A DNA stretch of 64,000 bases from DATFCK01 sp963728975 (GTDB taxonomy: Bacteria; Verrucomicrobiota; Verrucomicrobiia; Chthoniobacterales; UBA10450). Positions 34,203 to 43,518 of this stretch are shown one piece after another. The position numbers and the translations under genes are program-made. The DNA lies in assembly GCA_963728975.1 (NCBI GenBank), contig CAVSMF010000003.1:124001-188000 (forward strand). The letters are read 5' to 3'. Within the stretch, counting starts at the first letter, position 1, and every line of letters starts with the position of its first letter. Below the pieces are notes generated by a model, which worked only from the letters and a program-made list of their open reading frames with translations, made no database searches and was not told the origin of the DNA.

Positions 34203-34760
34203 CTACATTTTCAATTCCGCCGCCAGCTCGCCCGGGCCCGGCACATCATTCCATTGCCGCAGCAATTCGCCGCGTCCGGAGAATACAAAAACTGAAAACG
34301 TTTTCATTCCCGCCGTCTTCTCCAGTTTCGATCGTATCTGTCCGCTGAAATCGGCGACGGCGTGGATGTCCCTGCGGGGGTTTCGTGAGAGGTTTTTGGC
34401 CGAATAACGCGGCTGGAGCTGTTTTGCCTCGGCATCGAGCCGCCGCCGGATCATCGCAGCCAACAGCATGCGGATAAAACGCGAGTGATTTTTCTTGAAG
34501 CTGATTACTGTTATTATTCGATAAGCTGGATTTCCGAGACAATATTCCGGGATGCGATCACCGACCAGCCGGGCCTTATTGGCATCGGAGCGCGGTGTGA
34601 GAATCAGCACCGTTCTATGCCCATCAGCCGTGGAAAGCTCATTTCCATCAACATCGACAAGGTTCAAGATGTGGACCTGACCCGAAGCAGCCGCGGCCGG
34701 CCCCGGAAAAGCGGCGAGGAGGCCGAAAACCGCGATTACACGACATTGTAGTGCGCGCAT
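34203..34760 (-). CDS. secreted thioredoxin-fold-like protein without catalytic cysteines
   Basis: From ATG 34760 the protein is 185 aa with a signal peptide (RVIAVFGLLAAFPGPAAAA). The mature part looks like a redoxin core: VHILNLVDVDGNELSTADG, then RTVLILTPRSDANKARLVGD and a final beta strand pair around TFSVFVFSGRGELLRQW. The position where a peroxiredoxin or thioredoxin has its Cys (after the TVLILTP strand) reads RSDANK, without cysteine. I therefore call it fold-like only, with low certainty. It is divergent from the LysM lipoprotein, with 50 bp between the starts. The frame is open to 34919 but overlaps that gene. Confidence 0.6.
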   Translation of the reverse strand: MRALQCRVIAVFGLLAAFPGPAAAASGQVHILNLVDVDGNELSTADGHRTVLILTPRSDANKARLVGDRIPEYCLGNPAYRIITVISFKKNHSRFIRMLLAAMIRRRLDAEAKQLQPRYSAKNLSRNPRRDIHAVADFSGQIRSKLEKTAGMKTFSVFVFSGRGELLRQWNDVPGPGELAAELKM

Positions 34761-34810
34761 TTTTTCGATGACTATTTTCTCACGAACATGCCGGCAAAGT
34801 GTGACATAAC

Positions 34811-35515
34811 ATGATTCGAAAGAACGATCGATTACTCGCTGGAAAATTTGTAAAGCGCTCGTGTTTCTTTGCCCTGGCGGCGCTGTTCCTCGCGGCCGGT
34901 TGCGACCGGATGATGACACCTCGAAATGTCCAGATCACCAAAGATGCCGATCGAAAAGCGTCCCAGGGAGATTACTTGCGAGCGATCAACTTATATGAAG
35001 CGGCTTTGGATGACAGCCCGTATTGCTCCGAGATCCACTACAAGCTGGGCCTGCTTTATGACGACAAGATGAACGATCCGCTCGATGCCCTCCATCACTT
35101 CAAGCGCTACCTGATCCTGAGTCCGGAAGGAGCGCACGCTGAGGAAGTCAAAAAATTCATGAAACGCGACGAAGTGATGTTGGCCACGACCTTTTCCAGC
35201 GACGGGATCGTCACCCGGGCGGAAGCAGCGCGATTAAAGAATGAGAATTTTAAATTGCGGAAGGAAATTGAGGAGTTGACCCTGAAATCGAACAATGGAT
35301 CGACCAAATCGGCCGGAGACGCCAAGAAGCCAAAAGAGGAGCGGGCCAGGAGCGGCTCCACGACCTACGTCGTCCAGACGGGCGACACGCTCTATTCCAT
35401 TTCCCGGAAGTTTTATCATTCCTCCAGTCGCTGGAAGAAGATCCGCGAGGCGAACAAGAACAAGATCGGGAATGGGACGAAGTTGCAGCCGGGAGAAACC
35501 CTGATTATTCCGTAA
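34811..35515 (+). CDS. LysM-domain lipoprotein with TPR-like repeats
   Basis: The protein is 234 aa. The lipoprotein signal ends LFLAAGC (Cys at about 31). A TPR-like segment (about 40-110, YLRAINLYEAALDDSPYCSE and LGLLYDDKMNDPLDALHHFK) is followed by a coiled coil (about 135-165, LKNENFKLRKEIEELTL) and a C-terminal LysM domain (TYVVQTGDTLYSISRKFYH then LQPGETLIIP). LysM binds peptidoglycan, so the protein is probably anchored to a membrane and in contact with the wall, similar in plan to YbgF/LysM scaffolds. ATG 34811 gives a long basic N-region before the lipobox; an internal start is possible. An interspersed repeat copy lies 94 bp after its stop. Confidence 0.85.
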   Translation: MIRKNDRLLAGKFVKRSCFFALAALFLAAGCDRMMTPRNVQITKDADRKASQGDYLRAINLYEAALDDSPYCSEIHYKLGLLYDDKMNDPLDALHHFKRYLILSPEGAHAEEVKKFMKRDEVMLATTFSSDGIVTRAEAARLKNENFKLRKEIEELTLKSNNGSTKSAGDAKKPKEERARSGSTTYVVQTGDTLYSISRKFYHSSSRWKKIREANKNKIGNGTKLQPGETLIIP

Positions 35516-35608
35516 AAGTCCTTCCGAACAACGGATCTCCTGGCGCGGTTCCGCTGCAACCGAGATCCAAGCACCGATTACGCCGATAACACGGATGGCT
35601 TTATAAAC

Positions 35609-35654
35609 AATGCTGCCCACGAAACATACGAAAAATCCGAATAAAAAAGAGGTT
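35609..35654. repeat. interspersed 46-bp repeat, copy B
   Basis: This is the second copy of the 32750 element, in the 227-bp gap between the LysM lipoprotein and the convergent FecR gene. The rest of the gap shows no gene. Confidence 0.65.
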
Positions 35655-35742
35655 GTCCCAAAAAGTTTTTGCGTCTTTTCGCGTGTTTCGTGGGCGAAAA
35701 TCTTCTGAAAAGGCGACGATTTTGGCCTATAGCAGTGGGGGA

Positions 35743-36471
35743 TTACCCGGGCGGGCGCGTCGGCGCCGGCGGAGGTGTGTTCCTGGCGGCTGCGCGCTGA
35801 TCGACCGCATCGACGCCGAACGGATCCATCAAGCCCCCCTTGGGCGGAGAGGTTATCTGCTGTCGGATTTCGCTCCGCATGAGCGATCCGGCCCACCCTG
35901 GAAGCTTGGCAAACTTAATCAGGAGGGAATTGCCGGTCAGCTTTTTCAAATCGATATTATGAACAGCGGCGAATCGCTTCGCTCCCGGCGGCAAGGTAAC
36001 GATTTGGCCGGGCATCAGGATGACGGTTTCACCGGTGCTCTTCAGTTTCACTACGGCCTTACCCTCAATCAGAATGATCTTGGTCCACGATCTCCGGTGA
36101 AATTCCATCATGGCAATGCCTCCGCTGATGGCCGCGGAAACGGCGGGGGTATTGATGCGAGCGATGCCCGATTCCCGGGGAACGCAAAGCAAGACGGCGC
36201 CGCTGGTAAGTTGCAAATTTTCGCCGCCGCCGGCAAAACTGAAAACAGTATTGGCGCCCAGCCGTGTCAATGTCTGATCGGTGAAGGTAAGTTCGGCTCG
36301 GGACTCTGTTCCGGTGCGGACGGCTGTTCCCCGGCGGACAATCTCGTTGACCGATGCCTGACGCGATGCGGCGCTCGATTTCAACAGTCGAACATCGCGG
36401 ACCACCTGGGTAAGCCGGGCTTCATCCGTCTGGGCCGCGCGGGACAGAGCTGGGAGAAACAGAGATGACAA
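35743..36471 (-). CDS. exported FecR-domain protein (FecR-B)
   Basis: The protein is 242 aa. After a hydrophobic start ending SRAAQ, the FecR domain (about 15-190) shows AVRTGTESRAELTFTDQTLT and RLGANTVFSFAGGGENLQLT, then SGAVLLCVPRESGIARI, AVSAAISGG and IILIEGKAVVKL. FecR domains occur in periplasmic sensors and surface proteins. This one lacks the N-terminal cytoplasmic sigma-binding helix of TonB-linked FecR, so it is not a classical anti-sigma factor. The only in-frame start is TTG 36471. An ATG at 36521 encodes MSKPLSRFSLAIL in another frame and would complete a signal peptide if one base were added near 36480. It is the last gene of the FecR-adhesin cluster, and its domain is clearly paralogous to the other two. 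Confidence 0.82.
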   Translation of the reverse strand: MSSLFLPALSRAAQTDEARLTQVVRDVRLLKSSAASRQASVNEIVRRGTAVRTGTESRAELTFTDQTLTRLGANTVFSFAGGGENLQLTSGAVLLCVPRESGIARINTPAVSAAISGGIAMMEFHRRSWTKIILIEGKAVVKLKSTGETVILMPGQIVTLPPGAKRFAAVHNIDLKKLTGNSLLIKFAKLPGWAGSLMRSEIRQQITSPPKGGLMDPFGVDAVDQRAAARNTPPPAPTRPPG

Positions 36472-36638
36472 TTGCCGCGAAACAGGATTGCCAGAGAAAA
36501 GCGAGATAACGGCTTGCTCATACTTTATTCCGCAGGCCTCGGGGCCGATGCGGCGGGCTGATTCAGAGCAGAATGAATACCCACTTCAGGCCGAACTTGT
36601 CCTGAAAAAAAATGCGATAACGAGGGCGTCATCGCCAG

Positions 36639-36662
36639 CACGCGAGGGCGCGTGCGCTCCCC
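36639..36662. repeat. REP-like element of the RAYT2 family, solitary copy
   Basis: CACGCGAGGGCGCGTGCGCT then CCCC is the inverse of GGGGAGCGCATGCGCCTCGC found beside RAYT2 (57820, 58464). It lies in the 192-bp gap between FecR-B and the beta-barrel gene, 21 kb away from its presumed transposase. Confidence 0.65.
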
Positions 36663-36713
36663 GAATTGACACGCCATGTCACGGAGTGTGTTCGATTCAT
36701 CTGTTACATTCCA

Positions 36714-37682
36714 CTAGAACCTGACCGAGAGAGCGAGCGCGCCGCCGATGTTCCCAACCTGATAATCGAAAACGCTGTAGTTCGATTGGTTGGCCGCAAA
36801 ACTGCCAACGGCGCTGGCCGTGATATATTTTGAAATGGAATAGGTAGCGTTCAGGGCCAGGATTTCGCTTACGTCCACCCGGTCACCAAGGACGTAATCA
36901 TGCACCGCCAGGCGCGCGGTAGCGCCGAAAAAGAGGGCGCGGGTGAGTTGGGCAGAGTAGCCAATATAAACCTCGAAATCGTGCCGGCGCGGCGGTTCCG
37001 GGTCGGCGGTCAGGCTGAAATTGGTGTCGGCACCCAGGGAAAACTGCTGGGCCCGGCTGATCCGAAACGGCATTTCAGCGCTGAAAGTGAGGACATGATT
37101 GGAAAAGAAATCATTGAAACTGTTCTTCTCAGTCAGGCGATTATAATCGTATCCCACGTGCAGGACCAGGTTGTGCAATTGGCGAACGGTGTAGGTCAGC
37201 GCCAGTTGGACATCGAGGCTCCCAAAATCGAAGCTGGTGAGCCGGTCGTAATAGAACAACTGCTCGCGCACCCCGACAGATCCGTAGAGGGCATTGGTAA
37301 TCCGCGGCTCGTAAGCGATGGCCGCTACGGGCGAAACCAGCAAATCGCTTTGTTCGCCGGAATTGGTCAAGGCGACGTTCGAGGTCCAGTAGAAGGGCAC
37401 ACTGACAGACGCCGTAAAAGGCTGATAGGTTTCGGCCCGCTTCAAAATCTGCTGTTCGCCGAGATCGGCATCATTCGGGCTGGCGATAATGTGATTATCC
37501 TGGACTCCGGTGGTGGCAGCGGCGGCGGTTGGATTTATGGCCGCTTGATCGCGAGCGATTTGAGCGCGGTTGAGAGCCTCGACCGTCTGGGCGCTGCTTC
37601 GGGGGACAGCGGAGAAAAGGGAAAGGCTCAACCCCAACAAGCCGAAGGCTCCGGAAGTGAATTGCAAACGCAAGCGATTCAT
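36714..37682 (-). CDS. outer-membrane beta-barrel protein of the adhesin cluster
   Basis: The protein is 322 aa. The signal peptide is LLGLSLSLFSAVPRSSAQ. From about residue 90 the sequence alternates in the way of transmembrane beta strands, with many aromatic girdle residues (SVSVPFYWTSNVAL, VREQLFYYDRLTSF, HVGYDYNRLTEKN, TYSISKYITASAVGSFAAN). It ends ALALSVRF, with the C-terminal Phe recognised by the BAM complex. About 12-14 strands can be counted, and there is no POTRA domain, so it is not a TpsB-type transporter. It starts 18 bp after the stop of the giant surface protein and is probably co-transcribed with it. A role as its outer-membrane anchor or export pore is inference from position. 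Confidence 0.8.
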   Translation of the reverse strand: MNRLRLQFTSGAFGLLGLSLSLFSAVPRSSAQTVEALNRAQIARDQAAINPTAAAATTGVQDNHIIASPNDADLGEQQILKRAETYQPFTASVSVPFYWTSNVALTNSGEQSDLLVSPVAAIAYEPRITNALYGSVGVREQLFYYDRLTSFDFGSLDVQLALTYTVRQLHNLVLHVGYDYNRLTEKNSFNDFFSNHVLTFSAEMPFRISRAQQFSLGADTNFSLTADPEPPRRHDFEVYIGYSAQLTRALFFGATARLAVHDYVLGDRVDVSEILALNATYSISKYITASAVGSFAANQSNYSVFDYQVGNIGGALALSVRF

Positions 37683-37700
37683 CTATCGATGCATTGCCGG

Positions 37701-40700
37701 TCAACGACCAGGCAACACGCGCATCCGTTCGCTCCGATTACGGCCAGAGTCAAACGATGATCTATCCGGAGCTCGCGGCGACGAATGGCCGCTTAGTTTC
37801 CGGCCACCATGGCGCGGGGATCTGGCGCTCGATTTGAGCGGGGGCGCGCGCCGGGTGGTGCTTTTCACCGGAGGGCCGTTATTGACGAGATCGAGCAGTT
37901 GATCGGTATCGGTGACGTTGATCACGGTTCTGCCGTTGTCGCCGGACGATTTGAATTTATTATCCATTCTTGCGCCGTTTCGGCCCCTGGCTTTGGCCGG
38001 GGGATCATCGCTGACCGCTGCAGAATCCGGGCCAGGGGTGGGACCAGCGGCGGCCGCGGCGGCGACGGCGAACGAATCGTCGAATCCCGGCGCTTCGGAG
38101 AGCGGGTGAATTTCCGACCCGGCGGTCCCGTGAATCTCGCCCGAATGAACGTCATTGCCGCCAGAAACTGACGAGAAGTTTGGATTATTGGTGTAAAGCT
38201 TGGCCGGGGTTGGGCCGTTAATGGTCAGGACCACGCCGTCGAAAATATTAATTGTGTTGGCAGCAATAATCTTTGCGCTATTTCCGTCGAGGGTGACGTC
38301 GGCGACGAAGTTAATCGTCCCGTTGCTGCCGCCGGCATAAAGATGCAACAAGACGTCGGCGCTGATGGTCCCCTGCCCTATGGTCAAAGTGCCGTTGGTG
38401 CCGAGCGCGCCCACCTTCACGATATCGCCGCGGAGCGCGACCATATCCGGGGTAAAACCGGTCCCGCCCAGAACGATAGCGCCATCGGTTCCGGTTTGGC
38501 GGATATCGACGGTGCCAAAGTCAGCCTCCATAGTTCCTCTCCCATCGATTTCGCTGCTGGCACCGGTGGCCTGGACCATGATCGTGCCTCCCGGCCCCGG
38601 CGCAGTGTCGTGCAGTAACGAAAGGAGCTGGGTGGAGTTGGACAAGTCGATCGCCACCCCGGTGGATTTGCCGCTGGTGACCGTAATATTTCCACCGCTC
38701 TCACTGCTTCGATATGTGCCAACCCCGGGAGTCGGTTCGGCTGAGGAAACCTGAATGGTGGAATCGACTGAGACTGTTCCGCTGTCGGAATTCAACTCGA
38801 CGGCGCCGCCGGCGCCCGAATATTGCACGTTGGAAAGATTGGGATCGATCAAGCCGGTCGTTGCCGTGATCGGCGAATCCGAATTCGTCGTGATATCGCC
38901 GGTTGCGTTGGCGATGAAGGTGCCGCCATCTCCAGGCGTTGTCGGCTGGCTGCTGCCAAAACCTCCTGCGTCCGCTCCATTAAAATTGACAGTCCCGATT
39001 CCGCCGGTTGGATTGAAGGTCAGCGTCGTCGCGTTGATGGTTAGTTTCCCTCCTGGGCCGGTAATAGTTGGAAAGGCGCCAAATTGGTTTCCGCTAAAAT
39101 CGATGCCGTTAGGCGAGACGATTGAGTCCAGGTTAAAGGTGTGCTGGTAGGCCGGCCCGTCCCCTGGCCCAAAAAGAACGACGAACGGATGAATTCCGCC
39201 ACTACCGGCAGTGAGAACGCTGTTTGGATCAACAATCGTCGGGACGGCGACTGTTCCGGCGGTTATGGCGCCATTTGCTGTGATCGTGCCAAAAGAACTC
39301 ATCCTACCACCAATATCGATCGTGCTACCGCTGGTGAGCGAGTCCGTCAACGAGTCGCCTCCCGCGGAGATGCTTGCCGCGCTGATAACGCCACTGTTGA
39401 GATCGGTAGTGACGGTCAGCGTGCCTACGGCGGCAATGCTGCCGCGAACGTAGTTGTCGGTATAGTTGATGGAATGAAGGGTAACGTCGCCGCCGGAAAC
39501 GAGATTTAGATCGGCGCCGGAAAATTCGATGTCGGTATATTGCGCGTTGATGCCGCCGGCGCCGGCGGTGAAGGTGGTAGAACCCGAGAGCGGCAACGTG
39601 AGCGTCGCAGGGGAGCCAGAACTTCCCCCAGTGAAGTTAATCGCGTTACCAGCCGTCGCGTTCAGCGCGAAGGCATACGCGAAGCCCGTATTTGCCGCGT
39701 TAATCGTAATGTCATGCGCCACGTTCCAAGTGCTGCCGCTAAAAATATTGATCGCGGTGCTGTTGTTCGGCCCGATGGTGAGATCGCCGCTTCCATTGAT
39801 ATTGAGCACGGCTCCCTGCAGTGTTGCGCCGTCGAGCGTGATCGTGGGAGTTGGGCCTGCCGAAGTAGCTTGATCGATCGTAATCGTGCCAAAATCCGCG
39901 CGGACCGTGCCGTTCACGACGATGTCGGCTCCCAGGGTGGAGAGTGTAATCGAGCCAGGCGTCCCGCCACCATTGAGGGCATCGAAACCCAGGTAAGAGA
40001 GCAGCGACCCGCTGGCTCCCACGGTAATACCAGTGCCGGCAGTGAGGTCGCTTTGGAGGTCGATGTTACCGCCGCTCGCGCTTTCCCGGCCCGGATTACC
40101 GGCTTGCGCATTATCATCCGATGAAACCAGCACCTGGCCATTGACCGTGATCGCACCGGAAGTGGACCGCACATTTACTGTTCCGCCATTGCCGCCGTAT
40201 TCGGAGCTATCATCCGAGACAGTTCCGGTGGTGGCCGAAATTGCCGGCCCGTCGTTGTTAAGAGCATCGATCACGACATCGCCGTTGGTGGTGATGTCTA
40301 CCGTGCCGCCGCTGCCGCCATTATAAGGTCCGCCCGGGTTAAACGCGCCGCCGTTCGAAAAGATCGAAGCGAGATCGCCCTGGTCGCCAATGTGCAAGCC
40401 GGCGGCCGTGACATCGAGAGTGATATTTCCACCATTGCCGGGATTGGAATCGGCGAAATTCAGGTCGGCGTCGCCGCCATTGGAAGAGAGCACCGGATAA
40501 GTCGGTCCCGTGCTGGAAATTGCACCGACCGTCATGGTGAGATCGTCAAATGTTTCGCCATCGTTGCCGGAAGAACCGCCGTTGTTAGGTGAAATTGTCG
40601 GCGCGTTGGTGAGATTCAATGTTCCATCCGCGACGATTTGGTTGGCGACAATTCCAAAAGCGAAAGAGCCGTTTGGGTCGCCAACGAAAATGTCTTGTCC

Positions 40701-42923
40701 GGCCTGCAATGTGCCTGTGATCACCGCCGGCGCCCGAATCGTTCCGGTCGCCATGACCAGGCATGGATCGCCCGGGGTAAAGATTCCCCCGTCGGCGTCG
40801 ATGTCTCCGCCGGCGGTAATATTTCCAAACATGCCGTTGTTATCCACGTCGAGATTCAAACTCCCCGCGGTCATGATATCGACGCCGGCCATGAGGGAGC
40901 CACCGAACACGCGAATTCCATCGTTGGCATTGATCGTGCCCCCAGCGGTAGCGCTGGAAACAAACAGGAGGCCGCCGACAGTGATGTCTCCATTCGTTGC
41001 CGTCAGGCTTCCCGTTGTCACATCAGAAACGGCATCGAACGAGCCGGCAGCGGTCACGGTTCCCGAAGTAAAATCGCCGGGGACGCCAATGTTGTAGACG
41101 TTAATATCGCCGTCGGAAGTCATCATTAAATTGGGCGCGTTGAAGCCGACGGTGGAGGCCTGGATCCCGCCGGTGCCGGCGGAGAACGAGGTATCAGTCA
41201 TACTGTCGGGGTTGAACATTATGGTCGTGGGATTATTTCCGGTGACGTTAATGGTGTTGCCGCCGACAAAAACGGATGTGGCGTTACTGAAGACGGCCTG
41301 GTCCGTTGAAACATCGATGCTGACAGTGCCGGTCGCGTTAAGCGACAGGGCGGTTGAGTCGAAAACGCCCGGCGAGAAATGGGCCGCATCAAACACGATA
41401 TTGCTTTGCGAGGTGATATAGATTCCCGGAGAGGTGACCAGCCCGTTCTGGCCGGTAAAATCACCGCCGCTGAAGGAACTGAAGTTCAGGGTCGTGAGGT
41501 TGCCGTTAATTGTGATCGTTCCCTCGCTGTAGAGACGAAGGTCATCATTCGTCGAAATATCCGAATCGATCGTCAAATCCGAGCCGGCGCCTCTGGCGTA
41601 AATGAACATTCGATTCGCGTTTTCGAACGACAAGGCACTCCCCAGATAAATCGATCCGTTTTGAGTCGCCAAAAGGAGAGAATCGATCCCGCTGAAGTCC
41701 AGCACGACTCCATTGGCCGTGACCTCGTCGCGGCTTGCAAAAGCGAGAGCGGGGATATCGGCGCTGAGGCCATCAATGCCGATGAACCCCAGGCTGGTTA
41801 CTCCGCCGGCGGTCGAGATCGTCGGGTTATCGGTGATAAAGAGCTGCTGGAATTTGAAGACGGCGATCTGATTCAGGTAAGTCGAGGTATCGATCCCGCC
41901 TTCGAACCCGCTGGCGGTATCGAAGGTGGAAACGGAACCGAACAGCCACTGAGCCCGGGCGCCGTCGGTGGCGTTATCCCGATAAATCTTGCCCGAATCC
42001 ATGTTGCCATTGGTGGTGATGGTCGGGTCGGTCTGAATGACCGTGGTATTGTCAATGAGATAGGTCCCGGGAATCGTATCGGGCGGACCGAATTTGGCGC
42101 CCACGGCAGCGAAATTACTCAGGATAATCTCATCGCCACTGTAGGTAACCAAAAACGAGCCGAAGCCGTCGCTGGTATCGAGCCGGTTGCCGGAAGCGAT
42201 GTTGGTGAAGCTCCCGCTCAGCCCATTTGAGCTAACCAGAGTGAAGGTATCGCTGTTCGAAACGGAATTCTCGAATCCGTTGGCGAAGGAAACGACCAGA
42301 TTGCCGCTGAGCGCGACGGTGCCGTTGACGTTCAGATAACTGTACTGGCTGCCCTGGGTCAGCCCACCGAGTTGGAAACTGAGATTCGAGGAAGAAAGCA
42401 ACGAAACGTTGCCGGTGATCGCGAGCCCGCTTCCGCCCAGGGCGGGTCGCAAGGTGGCGTTGTTCATGATGTCCGCCGTCACGCTTCCGCGCGCGTCGAT
42501 CAGGCCGGCCTGGAAATCCAGGACGTCGCTGGACTGGACACTACCGCCCGCCAGGAGGAAATTTCCTCCGGTTTGGGTGTAACCGCCTGCGGCAGTCAGG
42601 GTGCCGCTGCCGATATCAACCGTGCCCGACGAAGTCACTGCGCCGCTAAACTGGAGGGCGCCGCCGCTTACTGTTTTAATCGTTCCATTATTGGTCAGCG
42701 TGCCGCTCCCGGTCTGAAGCACGAGCGGAGTAGCGTTATTGGCGATCAGCGTGCCGTTGTTGACGATGTTGGTCTGACCGAGGCCGATGTTGCCGCCGCC
42801 CTGGATGGTTTGATCGGCGCCAACGGTGAGCGTGTCCCCGGCGGATATCGCGTAGATGTAATCGTTGCCGGTGTTATCGAGGTTGATCACCCCGCTTCCG
42901 TCAATGGTTACGTTGCCGGACAA
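37701..42923 (-). CDS. giant beta-repeat surface protein, C-terminal fragment
   Basis: This is the last part (1740 aa) of a protein whose reading continues from 49184. Gly/Asn/Thr/Ser-rich sequence with regular short beta strands (SGNVTIDGSGVINLD, GTLTNNGTIKTVSGGALQFSG) is typical of filamentous-haemagglutinin or autotransporter beta-solenoids. From about 42100 it repeats the whole module already seen in the 43519-47487 fragment: VIQTDPTITTNGNMDSGKIY, SVSTFDTASGFEGG, and near the end LYTNNPNFSSVSGGN with SEAPGFDDSF. The final 120 residues are basic and Pro/Ser/Arg-rich (KSSARSPRHGGRKL...). No autotransporter barrel, LPXTG or PEP-CTERM signal is seen. Restoring one missing base near 42993 joins this fragment to the one before it. 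Confidence 0.8.
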   Translation of the reverse strand: MSGNVTIDGSGVINLDNTGNDYIYAISAGDTLTVGADQTIQGGGNIGLGQTNIVNNGTLIANNATPLVLQTGSGTLTNNGTIKTVSGGALQFSGAVTSSGTVDIGSGTLTAAGGYTQTGGNFLLAGGSVQSSDVLDFQAGLIDARGSVTADIMNNATLRPALGGSGLAITGNVSLLSSSNLSFQLGGLTQGSQYSYLNVNGTVALSGNLVVSFANGFENSVSNSDTFTLVSSNGLSGSFTNIASGNRLDTSDGFGSFLVTYSGDEIILSNFAAVGAKFGPPDTIPGTYLIDNTTVIQTDPTITTNGNMDSGKIYRDNATDGARAQWLFGSVSTFDTASGFEGGIDTSTYLNQIAVFKFQQLFITDNPTISTAGGVTSLGFIGIDGLSADIPALAFASRDEVTANGVVLDFSGIDSLLLATQNGSIYLGSALSFENANRMFIYARGAGSDLTIDSDISTNDDLRLYSEGTITINGNLTTLNFSSFSGGDFTGQNGLVTSPGIYITSQSNIVFDAAHFSPGVFDSTALSLNATGTVSIDVSTDQAVFSNATSVFVGGNTINVTGNNPTTIMFNPDSMTDTSFSAGTGGIQASTVGFNAPNLMMTSDGDINVYNIGVPGDFTSGTVTAAGSFDAVSDVTTGSLTATNGDITVGGLLFVSSATAGGTINANDGIRVFGGSLMAGVDIMTAGSLNLDVDNNGMFGNITAGGDIDADGGIFTPGDPCLVMATGTIRAPAVITGTLQAGQDIFVGDPNGSFAFGIVANQIVADGTLNLTNAPTISPNNGGSSGNDGETFDDLTMTVGAISSTGPTYPVLSSNGGDADLNFADSNPGNGGNITLDVTAAGLHIGDQGDLASIFSNGGAFNPGGPYNGGSGGTVDITTNGDVVIDALNNDGPAISATTGTVSDDSSEYGGNGGTVNVRSTSGAITVNGQVLVSSDDNAQAGNPGRESASGGNIDLQSDLTAGTGITVGASGSLLSYLGFDALNGGGTPGSITLSTLGADIVVNGTVRADFGTITIDQATSAGPTPTITLDGATLQGAVLNINGSGDLTIGPNNSTAINIFSGSTWNVAHDITINAANTGFAYAFALNATAGNAINFTGGSSGSPATLTLPLSGSTTFTAGAGGINAQYTDIEFSGADLNLVSGGDVTLHSINYTDNYVRGSIAAVGTLTVTTDLNSGVISAASISAGGDSLTDSLTSGSTIDIGGRMSSFGTITANGAITAGTVAVPTIVDPNSVLTAGSGGIHPFVVLFGPGDGPAYQHTFNLDSIVSPNGIDFSGNQFGAFPTITGPGGKLTINATTLTFNPTGGIGTVNFNGADAGGFGSSQPTTPGDGGTFIANATGDITTNSDSPITATTGLIDPNLSNVQYSGAGGAVELNSDSGTVSVDSTIQVSSAEPTPGVGTYRSSESGGNITVTSGKSTGVAIDLSNSTQLLSLLHDTAPGPGGTIMVQATGASSEIDGRGTMEADFGTVDIRQTGTDGAIVLGGTGFTPDMVALRGDIVKVGALGTNGTLTIGQGTISADVLLHLYAGGSNGTINFVADVTLDGNSAKIIAANTINIFDGVVLTINGPTPAKLYTNNPNFSSVSGGNDVHSGEIHGTAGSEIHPLSEAPGFDDSFAVAAAAAAGPTPGPDSAAVSDDPPAKARGRNGARMDNKFKSSGDNGRTVINVTDTDQLLDLVNNGPPVKSTTRRAPPLKSSARSPRHGGRKLSGHSSPRAPDRSSFDSGRNRSERMRVLPGR

Positions 42924-42976
42924 GAGCAGGGACGTAGTAGTTCCCGTGCTGTCAAAATCAACATTTCCGTTATTGG

Positions 42977-43504
42977 TCAGCGTCCCAATAATGTCGTCAC
43001 GCTGCCGTCCGGAAGGACCAGCCCGGCGCCGGCGCTGTTGGTCACATTGGTCAACGTCGAATGAATGCTATGGATCTGGCTGCCCGCCGCGGCCAACGTG
43101 CCGCCCATCACCTCCAGATTGTTGACCAGGTCGATCCGACCGGTGCCGATCTCTTGCAAGGTCCCGTCGCTGGTGAACGTGATTCCGCTCCCGCCGAAGA
43201 TTGTTACCTGGGAGCCAGTCAGGGCCTCGATCGTCCCGTGGTTGGTATACGAGCCGTTCCCGGAGATATTAAGCGTTCCTCCGTCGCTGGCTCGCAAAAC
43301 TCCCGTAACGTTGTTAGTGAGACCACCGCCATCCGGCCCGATGTTTAACGGATTACTCTGATTAGCTATGATCGTGCCTTCGTTGACGATGGTGGTAGAT
43401 CCATTCCCAAAGGTGCCCGAACCTTGAATCGTCTGACCGGTCCCGATGGTCAGCGTCCCAATCCCTGCATAGATGACGTCCAGGCCGGTGTCATCCAGAG
43501 TCAA
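42977..43504 (-). CDS. giant beta-repeat surface protein, short central fragment
   Basis: The fragment (175 aa) is in its own frame between two one-base deletions. Its content (GLDVIYAGIGTLTIGTGQTI, then QGSGTFGNGSTTIVNEGTII) closely resembles the start of the next fragment (NDYIYAISAGDTLTVGADQ, then TIQGGGNIGLGQTNIVNNG), showing two tandem copies of a repeat of about 180 aa. In its true extent the repeat begins upstream in this frame with TYLIVGGNVSLNGSGTLTL. It ends VTTLLGR at a stop that is avoided when one base is added near 42993 (VTTxIIGTLTNNGNVDFDS). Confidence 0.75.
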   Translation of the reverse strand: MTLDDTGLDVIYAGIGTLTIGTGQTIQGSGTFGNGSTTIVNEGTIIANQSNPLNIGPDGGGLTNNVTGVLRASDGGTLNISGNGSYTNHGTIEALTGSQVTIFGGSGITFTSDGTLQEIGTGRIDLVNNLEVMGGTLAAAGSQIHSIHSTLTNVTNSAGAGLVLPDGSVTTLLGR

Positions 43505-43518
43505 AGTTCCGCTCCCGT

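Noticed and set aside
36714..37682. Beta-barrel as a TpsB two-partner secretion transporter
   Set aside because: It is far too short (322 aa) and has no POTRA domains.
41379..43064. Plus-strand frames opposite the giant protein
   Set aside because: Composition is the mirror of the Gly/Thr/Asn-rich coding strand; no domain is visible.
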